A stretch of 64,000 nucleotides of DNA from Caprimulgus europaeus. Lineage: Eukaryota; Chordata; Aves; Caprimulgiformes; Caprimulgidae. The stretch spans positions 11,601,686-11,665,685 of the forward strand of contig OU015534.1 of assembly GCA_907165065.1 (NCBI GenBank), in the 5' to 3' direction. Position 1 is the stretch's first letter, and each line of letters opens with the position of its first letter. The position numbers and the translations under genes are program-made. Below are positions 10,867 to 21,535 of this stretch, in pieces. The notes beneath the pieces were generated by a model. The model worked only from the letters and a program-made list of their open reading frames with translations, was not told the DNA's origin and did no database searches.

Positions 10867-13800
10867 GTAAGAGGAAGGTATGAAATGTTCAGGTCTTCTA
10901 ATTGCTGAAGGAGGTTGTGACCAGAGGCAGAAGAATAAAATGTTTATAGATGATACTTTCCTTGTTCTCTTAAACAGCAGATTTTAAATACATAAATATT
11001 TTGCTATTTTTCTTTAGTGTATCCTATGTATTTCAAGTGTGTTTAACATGCATTGTGATTGTTATTTGGGGGGGAATTTTTAATTATCATTACTGTCAAA
11101 TGAAACTGGACATGCCTGGTAATTTAATAAATACAGAATTTCACTCACTATTCCAGCGTAAAGTGGTAAACACCAAGACTATGAATAAGCATATGTTCGG
11201 TTACTAGTTTATTTTTAAGTGTACAAACAAATCTGCATGATCATAGTACATTTCCTGATTGGCAAAAGCATATTAACAAATGGGAGCCAGTCTTCCTGTA
11301 AGATTATTATTAACCACAAATGCATGACAGAGTTAAATGGGGTCCAGGCTGTGTTTCCTTGGGTGCTGGTGTAAGAGAGCATTAAAGGAGTTTTCCCCTG
11401 AACATCCCTCTGTGGTTCTGGCTGGCAGTCCTGGGCAGGTGCAGCTGGAGTAGCTGTAGTGATTGCTGCCTCTCTGCCACCCTGCTGCTCTACCCATGGT
11501 CTGGTTCCCATGGCAGGCACGACTGAATGATGTGTCTCTGCTCCTGAGCTGCTGTGATTTGTAGGCTGACCTTGTAACGGGAATGGATGTTGATTTCCAC
11601 CAAATTTAGGCTGTTGCAACAGATGTGCAGTCTGTGCCGAGCTCCCTGCTCAGGGTGAGTAGACAGGGGATGGGCAAGCCACCTTGGGAGCTGTAGCCTA
11701 AGCTCTCGGGACTTTCTCAGGGGAATGTGTCCCTGAAATCACAAAGCTGCTGCGGGAGGAGGTTATGAGTGACCGCTGGTCTGCTGGGGAGCAGGCTGCA
11801 AGGTATCTTCTGCGTGCTTCTCAATCACTGCTCCGTGGAGCCTGTATTAAGGCAATCCTAGCTGAAGGCCAGGATGGGAATGTAGAAGGTGGCTCACAAA
11901 GTAACGGAGATTGTCACAATGCAACCCAGAGGTGGGTAATGGAGATGTGCCCGTGCCTACCTATTCTATCTGCGCATCCCCGCGTAGCAGCTTTCTTCTT
12001 GCACGGTTTTTGTGTGACTGTTGAGCTCAGTGCATTAGGAATCATCTGCCAAAACCTTTATTAAGGATGATCGTGAATTGCTGAAAAGTGAAGAAACTCA
12101 GGCTTGTTTCCCATGGCAACTTTAACTCGGCGCTCTTGTGCATAAGTATTACAGTGGAATATTAATCTGCAATTACCTGTCTTCATGCAGCTTAGGCTTG
12201 GGTGTAGTTTTAAATACCTAGTTCTCAATTCAGCTTCTTACAATGTTTTTTCTAGGGGAATGCCGTTAAAAATGCATGTAACACTCAAAGTATCTTTTTT
12301 TTTCTTTTTACTAAAAGTAAGTTTAAAAAAAAATCATCTCTTTGCCAGTTATGGCTCTTATGCCATTCTTCTTATGTCAGAATGCTGTAAGTTCCTAGAA
12401 TTGCAGGAAATAGTTCATATAAAAGCTGCTTCAGATGGGTGTTTCTGTTTGCATTAATTTTTGAACAATCTTGAAAAAAATGTTTGAGGCCTGGTAGCTA
12501 GTTCCTCTGAACAGTTAAAAGTTCTGCAAAGAGCACCTGAATATCCATAGCTCAGCGTCCTGCAAGGTGCATCTGAAATTGCAGAGATGCCGTTCTTTTT
12601 TAATCGGGTTTTCTGTATGTCATGTGCTTCATTGCAATTCTGTTGGACTGTTGTGAAATCTTATTTTGACCAATATGGAGAATAATGTCTTGATTTTAAA
12701 AGATTTATAGAGAAGACCAATGTTTTGGAGAGGTTTCTGCAGGGTCTAAGACACCAGGTGCGGTGTAACCCTCAAAAGCTGCATTCTTTGCGGCAGTCGC
12801 TTTGCCTTGGAGACCTCCCTCGTTCTCCCAGTAAGCGGGGACAACCTTGCTGTGACCCATATGAATCTGACAGGGCAGGTTATGGCTTCAGGCAAGAGAA
12901 TTAGCTGTATTTATTTAAAACCTGATGAGCTAGAGAACATGAACAGTTACTAAACCCAAATCTCCTGGAGAGCGCAACCATGAGACCACCAGGCAAGACA
13001 TCCAATGTATGAAAAAAAATTGAAAGCAACTTCTTATTTAGAGATACAAACACAGCATTATTATAACAACAAGCCTAAAATACCAAGGCACTCAGGTGGC
13101 CAATAGCTGCAGTCCTAACCTGACCCAACCTGCTTAGCTTTCAGCTGGTTATTGACAGGCCGATGAGATGACTACTCTAAAGCAATCAGTCATGTTGCCC
13201 TTTCCCTCGCAGCGTGCGGAGACCCTACATCAGTTATGCATCCTGGCGAGCAATTCCCCACCTGTGCTGTTTGAACACTGTATCCTTAGCTGTGCAAACA
13301 TTACACATTGTTTAGGTGACAAGTTACAAAGTTAAGTAGACTTGTTGTTACAGCAGAAAGTAGTTGAGCAGCAGTCACCCTGAAAAGAAAAGATCCAGGC
13401 TTGCTCAGGAATGTGCAAGTCCTCTGTATTGTGTTTAAAGGTTTCTTTGCCTCTTGGTAAAGCTGCTGATGAGGGTAATGTGTGCTGCTGGAAATACACC
13501 ACGTGCAATTCTGAAGTGAAGGCAACGGGTGCCACAGGTTTGTATGTTCTCTGTGCTTGTCCTGCTGTGTGCGTGGCCCTGTACAGTCCCCAATAATGGG
13601 TGTGTGCCTGCTGCTGTTTCACAGCCTCTGAGGCATGGAGGGCACTTTTTTATCCCTCCCAGCATGAGGTTTTAGAAAACAGGTAGTATTCTTCCATGGT
13701 GTGGCATCTGTCTAGAGCGCTGCACGGGGATGCTGCTTCTCAGGCTGCTGTGGTTCCTGTGGAGTGGTCTTTTTACTAAGGTGATCTTCTCTTAGTTTTA

Positions 13801-14814
13801 AACGAAACATTCCTGGTAAAGAGAAACCGCAGGTCAACAGTTTCTGTCGAGGAGGGCACATGACATCACTAAGTCTTGTGGATTCTTCCTCTTTGTGCCA
13901 AGCTGGCTGTACAACCAGCCCTGTGCTCCCTTTGTCGATCTGTGCACTTGTTAGCTGGCAAAATATCTCTTGCTTAGGTTACTTAGTTCCTCTCTGCCAG
14001 GCAGAAATGCACTGTCACCAGCAGCTAGTTGTGTTATTTGTAAAACCCTGAGTGTTCATTTACATGCACTAGTGTGCCCTTTCTACCCATCTCAGATGTT
14101 TTAGTGTTGCTGGGACCATTGACCATTTGTGCTGCTCAGTATCAGGTGAAGAGGTTGGGTCTTGAAATGGTTTGATAATTCTGCAACGAGGACTGCCCCG
14201 GCTGGTTGCCTGTGGTAGAAAGGAGTGGACATGAAAGAGGACAGAGTGTAGTTGTCATCTTGCAATGCAAAGGTAATATTTGGAAGTGCATGTGTGCTGT
14301 TTGTAATCTGGTTTGAGTACTAAACTTCCCACAAACTGTCAGACATAAATTGTTGTTGGCTGTGTCAGTGGAGGTTTTCTGGGTGGTTAAATATATGTCA
14401 GTAGTGCTTGAAGGAACAAATTGAAATGTTGATGGCTGTTGGTCTGTATTTCCCAGCCAGGTGTGGAAAGAGGAGGGAGGTTCTTCCTTATTCATGATGT
14501 CTGGGTGCTGTTGGGAAGATCAAGATAGCTTTGTGGGTTTCAACAAGTGAACTGATGCTGATGTTGAGAGGCAGGAACCAGCTTGGGAGCAGATGACTAC
14601 CAAAGTTTTGTTCAGGATGGCAGGACGGGTTGTGAGCCAGCTATCGAGATTTCAGGTACAATGGCAGGTATGAAAGAAGTCCAAAAGACCACAGCAATAA
14701 GTTTAGGGGTAAAATATGATTTGTGAGACTTGTGGATCCTCCTTTTCTTGGCCCTGTAAGAAGAGACCTCAGCTGGGGAAGTGTTTTGCTTTGAACTTCA
14801 TACTTGGGGGAAAA

Positions 14815-15245
14815 AAAACCAAACCAAAACATTTCAAGAGCATCCAAAAGAGAAACAGTGAGTGTGACCAGGGTTCTGCAAAACACAACCTGTGAGTGCA
14901 GGCTCGTTGGCACTGGCGTTGTGTTTAGTGTAGTGAAGAGAAAGGTATGTATGATGGGGTCTTCTGTTACAAAAATGAGAAAGGCAATGTTCTGGCATGT
15001 GTCTGCTGTGGCAAAGAAGAACAGTCATGAATTTAAGCAACAGGAAGGAAAATTTTGATTAGACATTAGGAAAAACTTTCTAGTGATAAGACTAATGAAA
15101 CAGGAGGATAAACTGCCTGGGGAGCGCGTGAGTCTCTCTTATTGGAGTCTGTAAAAACAGCCTAGACAAAGTCAGAAATGATTTAGGGGGAGGTGATGCT
15201 GCCCTCGGGCAGGTGCATGGACTAGATGTCTCTCTTAAAACTCAA
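14815..15245 (+). mobile_element. Degraded CR1 LINE 3' fragment, sense
   Basis: The segment from about 15059 (TTAGACATTAGGAAAAACTT) to 15240 matches the end of CR1 ORF2 and the 3' tail as I know them: a block for KxFF, then the region reading roughly like 'GAxxLPWGAR', then TGGACTAGATG near 15219. The preceding 240 bp are weakly alignable to the upstream CR1 part (for example the stretch resembling the GLFSLEKR coding block around 14920-14945). Stops and indels are numerous, so it is old. Boundaries are approximate. Confidence 0.65.
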
Positions 15246-16194
15246 GCTCCTGGAGGCATGTGATTAGATGGGAATTTCAGCTTCTATTAAAGAAAGAGAA
15301 ATGGTCCCTCGCCCTCACGGTTGTAAGGAAGCACCTGAAAATAAGAGCCAGATTTGATGCCAGTGCAGAACTCAAAATGCAACTTAAATTTTACCTTTGA
15401 GGAAATCCAGCCTTTGATATTGGCTTCAGTGCCTGAGTGTTGGGGGTAGGCAGTGAGGTTCACATAAGTGCAGAGGGAGGAAGAAACTTTGGATATTCAA
15501 TGATAGGGCAGCAGAATTTGTCTTCACATCGTCTTATCCCAATGTTTCATGATCACTCCATATTCCTGCTAGTTCCTTTGTGTATTTCCCTTCATGCTTT
15601 TCTGGGATATAACGGTTGTTAAAATGTATTAAATTATTGGGTGTGTGCATATGTGTAGTTTAAGCTATTTAGCAATGGAAAAAGAAATTTGGGGTCAGCT
15701 GTTTCCACAGAGACCTTTTGATAGGATTAGTCAGTACACAGGGTAACTTACCTGGGATAGAAGTGCTGAGAGACTCCTCACCATGTGTGCAGGTAGGTAT
15801 CCTTTGGAAAGGCAGTATAGCCCTGATTCAGCAGAAGTCCTGCTGTCCCCACTGCAGAGGTGTTGCCTTTATGGTACTTAATTTGGTTAGTTCAATAAAA
15901 AATTAGAAGTGGGGAAAAGACCTATGAGGTCATCTTGGTTACTGCCCTTGAGGACCAGTGCAAGGCTGCTCGCTTGGAAATGGCTTTAGTTAAAATAATA
16001 ATTAAGGCAGAGGATGGAAACTGGGGAGATAGATCTGTTAGGCTGGTGCTGTCCTTACTATGTCCCTTTTCAATTTTAATTGCCTTGGAAAAAAAGGAAA
16101 ATCACAAGGCTTTAAAAGCTCTGATTCTTCCTGCTCTTCAACCCCCCGCTCCCTCCCCAATCTTGGAGGCATCAACTCTCATCTGTCAAAGTGT

Positions 16195-16445
16195 AAATCA
16201 GCAATTAAAACACAAACAGCGAAATGCCAAAGATGACCCGAAGCACAAAGCAACTGACAAACAAGTCCGGACAAATCGGCGGATAATTTATAAGCATTGC
16301 CCTAAAATCTAATTATTTGGCAATTCGAATTTGCAGCCGGCCAGGGCTGTGCAATAAATTTAACCCGCCATAAATTATTTAGGAGCAGCCCGTGGTGTAG
16401 ATCAAAAACACAAGTGTTTGTTTAAGAAATAAGCTCCTTGTGCAT
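16195..16445. promoter_or_regulatory. Candidate conserved noncoding element
   Basis: This AT-rich stretch keeps about nine CpGs although the surrounding intron is CpG-poor. It holds several homeodomain-type cores (TAATTATT near 16310-16317, AAATTATTTA near 16372-16381) and a TCF/LEF-like ATCAAAA near 16401. It has no open frame of note. Such composition is typical of deeply conserved vertebrate enhancers, but conservation cannot be tested from one sequence. Confidence 0.35.
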
Positions 16446-17559
16446 AAAATTACTTTTTTCTTTAAAGGATGGGGGAGCAAAACATCCCTCAACAAAATGA
16501 GCTGGTGCTACCCTGTCCCTTCTCCACAGAAGCTCCCTTGCCTCTTCCACCCTTACCTTTTTTGAAGGTGTAAAGAGGTCTTTTGGTAGGAAGTTTTATG
16601 CTTTTCCTTATCAGGAAAAAAAAAAAAAATCCCTTTCTCTCAACAGCCTCTGCTTATTTTTATTGCATTTTGAACAGTCAGCTCTGATTTTTATGGGCAT
16701 CTTTTATTCTTGTGTTTATTAAACTTCTTCACATGGGGGTGGACATAAGGGATAAATTATTCTCTGGTAGTTTTTGAACTGAACAGGCTACACAGTCTTT
16801 CTCAAATATATAAATCAGTGTCCTGAAGTGTGTCCTGTCCACTTTGCATGTGGGCTTCTGGATTAAAAGGTTTTGAGAGCCAGGAAGTTCTTGCTGGGCA
16901 CTATATTCTTTTTGTCTAACAGTGTTGGTGCTCCCCAGATCCAAAATGATATGCAAAAAAGATTCCTCTGTGGGAATTAGTGTAACTTCAGGTGCTTTCT
17001 TCTCTGAACTTGAGATCTATCTGTTACAGGAAATTATTTAACAAGTATAGTTGTGTACTTCATTTCTTTTATTAGCAAGATCAAGACAGCTGAATTTGTG
17101 CATCTCTACCTCAGTGTTAAGGGGGAGGAAGTTTCATTTAGGATGAAAGACTGGATTTCTAGCTGTGCTTTCACATGCCCTTATGAATTTTTCAGATCCC
17201 TCTTAAAAGGAAGTCCCTAGCCATTCCACAGTTACCCTGCAGCCTCCTGCTGCTGCTCAGCCCACTGGCCTGGGACAGCCAGGTTGCACAGGAGGCTTGC
17301 ACCTGGCACCTCTTTTTCTTGGGAACATTATTTTTGGTTTGTTTTTTTTAAGATAAAAATTTTGAGCAAGCAGTCACACAGATTTGCTTGAAATACCATG
17401 AAATCATAAATGCAAGATTGTTGTAAAGAGAGTGGACCTGGTAATGGATATGTATAAGCCTCCGGCTCTGTAGGTTCCTATTGTTGCCGTGTTTGGGGGC
17501 ACAGCTGAGGGGAGGGACAGGGTGCCGATGTCTTTTTCTTTAAGCGTGTTAATATTGAT

Positions 17560-17700
17560 TTTAGAAGCTCTGTGTTCCAACAATATAAATGCAAATGCCT
17601 TGTAATTGGGAGCCGCGTGCAGAATTTCTCAACAGAAAACATGTTCAACTTTTCATGACAATGGAAGGAAAATAAAAACCCCACATATTTATTGCTGGTG
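17560..17700. promoter_or_regulatory. Candidate element with POU, SOX and homeodomain motifs
   Basis: The block contains a perfect octamer ATGCAAAT at 17589-17596, a TAATTG homeodomain core at 17603-17608 and a SOX-type ACAATGG at 17658-17664, within about 80 bp. It also keeps the only CpGs nearby (GCCGCGTG at about 17612-17619). The combination resembles POU/SOX enhancers of neural or stem cells. Function is inference. Confidence 0.35.
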
Positions 17701-18213
17701 GTTGAAACCTGGATTTCCTTTCAAGTTACTTTGCAGTGCTAAATAAAATACATAATTGTGGTGCTCACAAAATTCAAATGGGAACATTTGTTCTTCTGGT
17801 AGCCTGTGTCTGTTTGCAGCCTCTGGACGCCCTCAGCATTATTTCAGCACATCTATAACTTCTGGTTGTGCTGTAAGGAAAAGCTGGCAGGAGGGGGAAA
17901 GACTTAGAATCCCCAAATGCTGCTGGCACAAGTCACTGCTGAAGCTGGAACATGTATTCAGTGTTGGAAATGGGTGAGGATCTCAAGGTAGAGCTTATAG
18001 ATGGTCAGACTCTGATAAGAACTGTCAGTGAACTGTTTCCTATTAATTCCCTTGTGCTGCTCATCTCCACCTTTCCCACCTGGGAAGAAGCAGCAAAGGT
18101 CCTTGAGGGTGGAGATGGAGCTGCGTGCATGGAGCTCACCAGGCTGCTGTGAAGTGTGAGAGAGCGCCCGGCTGCCTTCCTCTGCCTTCCTGCATCATGG
18201 TCTGCTGGGGGGT

Positions 18214-18229
18214 TGTGTGTGTGTGTGTC
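18214..18229. repeat. Short (GT)n microsatellite
   Basis: About eight GT units in a row. It is a simple repeat with no other feature attached. Confidence 0.9.
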
Positions 18230-18317
18230 TAAGTGCTCACCATTTCATAATAGCTACTAATGAAATTCTAGATCTGTAATAACATTTTGGATATCTAAAA
18301 CAAACCATATGCTTGTT

Positions 18318-18410
18318 AAAAAAAAAAAAAAAAGAGAGGAAAAAAAAAGTGGAAACAGATCAACTTTAAGCCATAAATTCTTGGTAATAGAGGCCTTTTT
18401 TTTTTTCCTC
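18318..18410. repeat. A-tract and T-tract forming an inverted repeat
   Basis: A run of 16 A (18318-18333) is followed by GAGGAAAAAAAAA at 18336-18348. Its exact 13-base reverse complement, TTTTTTTTTCCTC, lies at 18398-18410. A hairpin with a loop of about 49 bases is possible. It may be only a low-complexity coincidence. Confidence 0.6.
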
Positions 18411-21400
18411 TTCCCCCTCTTTCTGTTTATGTTTGATAGATATTTTTGTTTCTGCAGGAATGTCAACTCTTAATTTCATGATGTATCATGGGCTTAAGAA
18501 AATTGAATTTAATAAAGGCAAAAGATGAATGGCACCTTTAAAGGTCCCAACACTTGTCTTTATTAGCAGGACAAACTGCAGGGTCTCCAAACACTGCTTC
18601 TCTCCAAATGAAAGTTTAAATGAAAAGTACAGCAGTGTCACAGGTTAAATTTCATTGCAGGACTGGCTAACGTCGTTAGTGAGGAGTGGGGCTGATTTCA
18701 TGGGGCTGGTATCTGTTGCCTTAGATACCAGTGGAGCAAACACTGCCAGAGACTGGAAAAAATTTCTGCTATAGGAAGCGTGCAGATAAACAGCCTTTTG
18801 GGAAAGATCCTTTACCGCTTGCTTCAAAAACTGACCAAATAAGCCCAAAAGAGTGGCTGTGCTTTCTCCTGAGACACTCTGGTCACTCCTGGGGTTCCAT
18901 CCCCAGTCCTGGCCCCGCACATCCCAAAGATCCTGCAGTAATTCTGGATATTGCTAAATTTTCTACATTGTTTTTTAATACTGCTTTTTATTTCCCCCGT
19001 CTGCCTGAATCCGACCCTCTGGAAGTGCTTTTTGCCCGTGGTTCTGGAAGGCGCACGCCGCCTTTGTGTATCAGATCAGCAGCAGGGCTGGCTTTCAGTC
19101 TGGCTTTGCATCCAGCCACTTGATGGCCCCTGAGGATGTTTCTGGTCCCTTAGGACAGATCTCTGCGTGGAAGCGGAGCCCTGCTGTGAAATCCAGCCGG
19201 TGCCTGTCCCTCTCTGGGCAGGGAGATGCTTGTCTTGCCCTGCTGTGGGCATACCCATTTCCACAGTCACCCCGAGTGGGATGCAGACCTAAGGGGCAAT
19301 GAGGCGCCCCAGCCTGGTGTGAAGGTTGGGGTGGTGTTATCCTGGGGTTAAGCCTCTGTTATGACATCCTGTCCGTTGGCTTCAATCTTTTCAGTCACTA
19401 TTCTTTCTGAACAGAAATTTGCTGCTTTCAGAGCCCGTCTGTGGTAGTTGTTTTGAAGGGAGGATCAGCTGTGTCCAGCATTTCTTAACGCGGATTGAAT
19501 TTCTCAGGTTTCTGTGGGTTGTCCTGGGTTGCTGAAGCTGGTGAGTTTGGCTGCACCTCAAGAGGTGATCAGAGCGATACTTGGGTGGTTTGCCTCTGTG
19601 TCCTTCTACCCTCCAGCCCATGGGTGGAATTTGATCTCTTTCTTCAGGAAACTTGATGACTTCCAGTGGGGTGGTATGACCGTGGGCAAGGACGTGCCCA
19701 ACTCTGCTGTGCCTGCACGGCATGCGCCGAGTGTGGCACAGCCGACCGTGGGGAAACGGGGAAGCCCTGCGTGTTCTGCAGCTTGACTGCTTGGTGTCCA
19801 CACCTGGGCATTTCAGCACTGTTAACACTTTTTTGTTTTAGTTTTTTTCTAACTTTCTATCTCAGTGGCACATGTTCCCCACGTGTGCTGGTCTGGGCTG
19901 TGTGTGCCTGCTGCTCCTGGGAGCTGCTTTGCTGTGGCCATGAGCTCTGTCCACCATGGAACTGGGTGTTTCTCCTGGCTGTTTAAATTATTTGTTGATT
20001 CCATTTACCCACCTGTCCTGTTGTCCTCCCTCTGGCTGCTGGGGTGATGAAGTCATCAGGTCATATGTATGACCTCATGATAATTTCCGCCTGTGGGTCA
20101 TGGGGTTTGCATCCAAAAGCTCTGTTAGTTCCTTTGCAGCGGCTGCATTTTCCACATGCTAATTTTGCTCACAGGAGTTCGACTTTTTTATATTTTTTAT
20201 TATTTCTTATTTGTCTCTTCCAGATGTTTTCAGGCAGTTTTTTTTGTTGTTAAACTAATTCCATTCATGTTTTAAAAATTTATGAAAGCACTAATAAAAA
20301 TGTCAAAGTGGTAAAAATGTTAGCTTTTGCTCTGCTTTGATTAAATTTTGCAAACTGTTTTTGAATATTAAAAAGCAATATTTTTTTTGTTCTCTCTTCC
20401 TCTCTCTGTTTCTCTCCAGAAGTGATTTGAGAGGCTTGTTGCATGGATATCACTCAACGGGCTCATTTGCACTCCAGAACCTCAGTGCCATGCATCTCTA
20501 TTAAATAACATAGACAAATTATTCTTTAAAGACACCAAACAAATTGTCACTTCTCCTCTTAGATTAAACTGGAAGGAAAAGAGGGAGTGGAGAAGGAGGG
20601 GGGTGAACACAAAGGATTTTATCGCTTTTATTCAGTGGGTGGCTTTTTTAATTTCATGTATATTTTTTAGTAATTGAGAAATCCATCGCAACTGGATTTG
20701 TTTAAACTTTTTATTAACAGGTCCATGTAAATTTTTGATTGCTGATTATTCAAATAATTGAACATTCTTCTGATGAAGAACGTTTTTATTTCCCTATCAG
20801 CATAAATTGGCTACAAAGAGGAAAATGAAGCACAGCTTGCTACTGAGCTGTATCCTCTAGGGATGGGTTTTGGTGGGGGCTTCCAGCTTCTCTCTTCACT
20901 CTGTTGGAGGAGAGCAGTGCCCCTAATAACTTTGATTTCAGCCTCTTCTGGGAACAAGGTGCTTCCTGCAGTAGCTCCTGTTGTCTGTCTGGTGGTGTCC
21001 TCCAAAAGGACAGCAAGGTGGAGAGGGTGGGACTGGTCTTGGGGAGGGCACAGACCCCGTGGTGTCCTTTCTAAACAGATGTGAGCCCATTGCAAGCGCG
21101 TCTCTGAGTCCCCTGGGCGGTGCCAGACCGTTTTCCTTGGGTCCGGCTTAGGTTGCGGCGCTGAGCACAGAGGCATCCCTGCCGCCTGTCCCAGCTGCGA
21201 TGAGCATCAGCACCATCCTCCTCTGCACTCAGTGTTGGATGTACTCTGTGCTCAGCACCACTTTCCCCCTCTTAGTGCAGAGCTTCATGTCAGGCTTGTT
21301 TTTGTTTGGGATTGTCAAGCCCCTCTTTTTACAGACAGTTCTCTGATAGAGATCGTTTCCAACTTCATTTTTTTGTTTGTTTTAAATGAACAGCTGCTTT

Positions 21401-21418
21401 TCTTTTTGCCCTATTCAG

Positions 21419-21535
21419 GAAATCATCGAATTCCCTATCCTGAAGCTGAATGGCAGGACGATGGAGATCGAGTCCACCTTTCACATGTATGTTCAGCCTG
21501 TGGTGCATCCCCAGCTTACGCCCTTCTGTACAGAG
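21419..21535 (+). CDS. ERI3: ERI3 coding exon, EIIEFP segment
   Basis: This 117-bp, 39-codon symmetrical exon (phase 0 to 0) encodes EIIEFPILKLNG through HPQLTPFCTE. It follows the DFEATC motif and supplies the next beta strands of the exonuclease core. The EIIEFP strand is shared with the ERI1/ERI2 family, where it packs beside the active site. The acceptor is a good pyrimidine tract ending CTATTCAG at 21418. The donor is GAG|GTAAAG at 21536. Skipping this exon would keep the reading frame but remove part of the core, so a skipped form should be inactive; that is inference. Confidence 0.95.

Larger units (their letters stand above)
7275..21418 (+). other. ERI3: ERI3 intron (14.1 kb)
   Basis: The intron runs from GTAAAT to TATTCAG. 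It contains a degraded sense-strand CR1 at 14815-15245, a possible 80-bp cryptic exon at 10787-10866, AT-rich candidate conserved elements at 16195-16445, 17560-17700 and 20260-20820, a short GT repeat near 18214-18229 and A- and T-homopolymers around 18318-18410. The rest (7.3-10.7, 10.9-14.8 and 18.5-20.2 kb) shows only unremarkable intronic sequence. Confidence 0.85.

Noticed and set aside
15905-15965. Possible antisense CR1 3' tail (CCTATGAGGTCATCTTGG)
   Set aside because: The similarity covers under 40 bases and does not continue in either direction.
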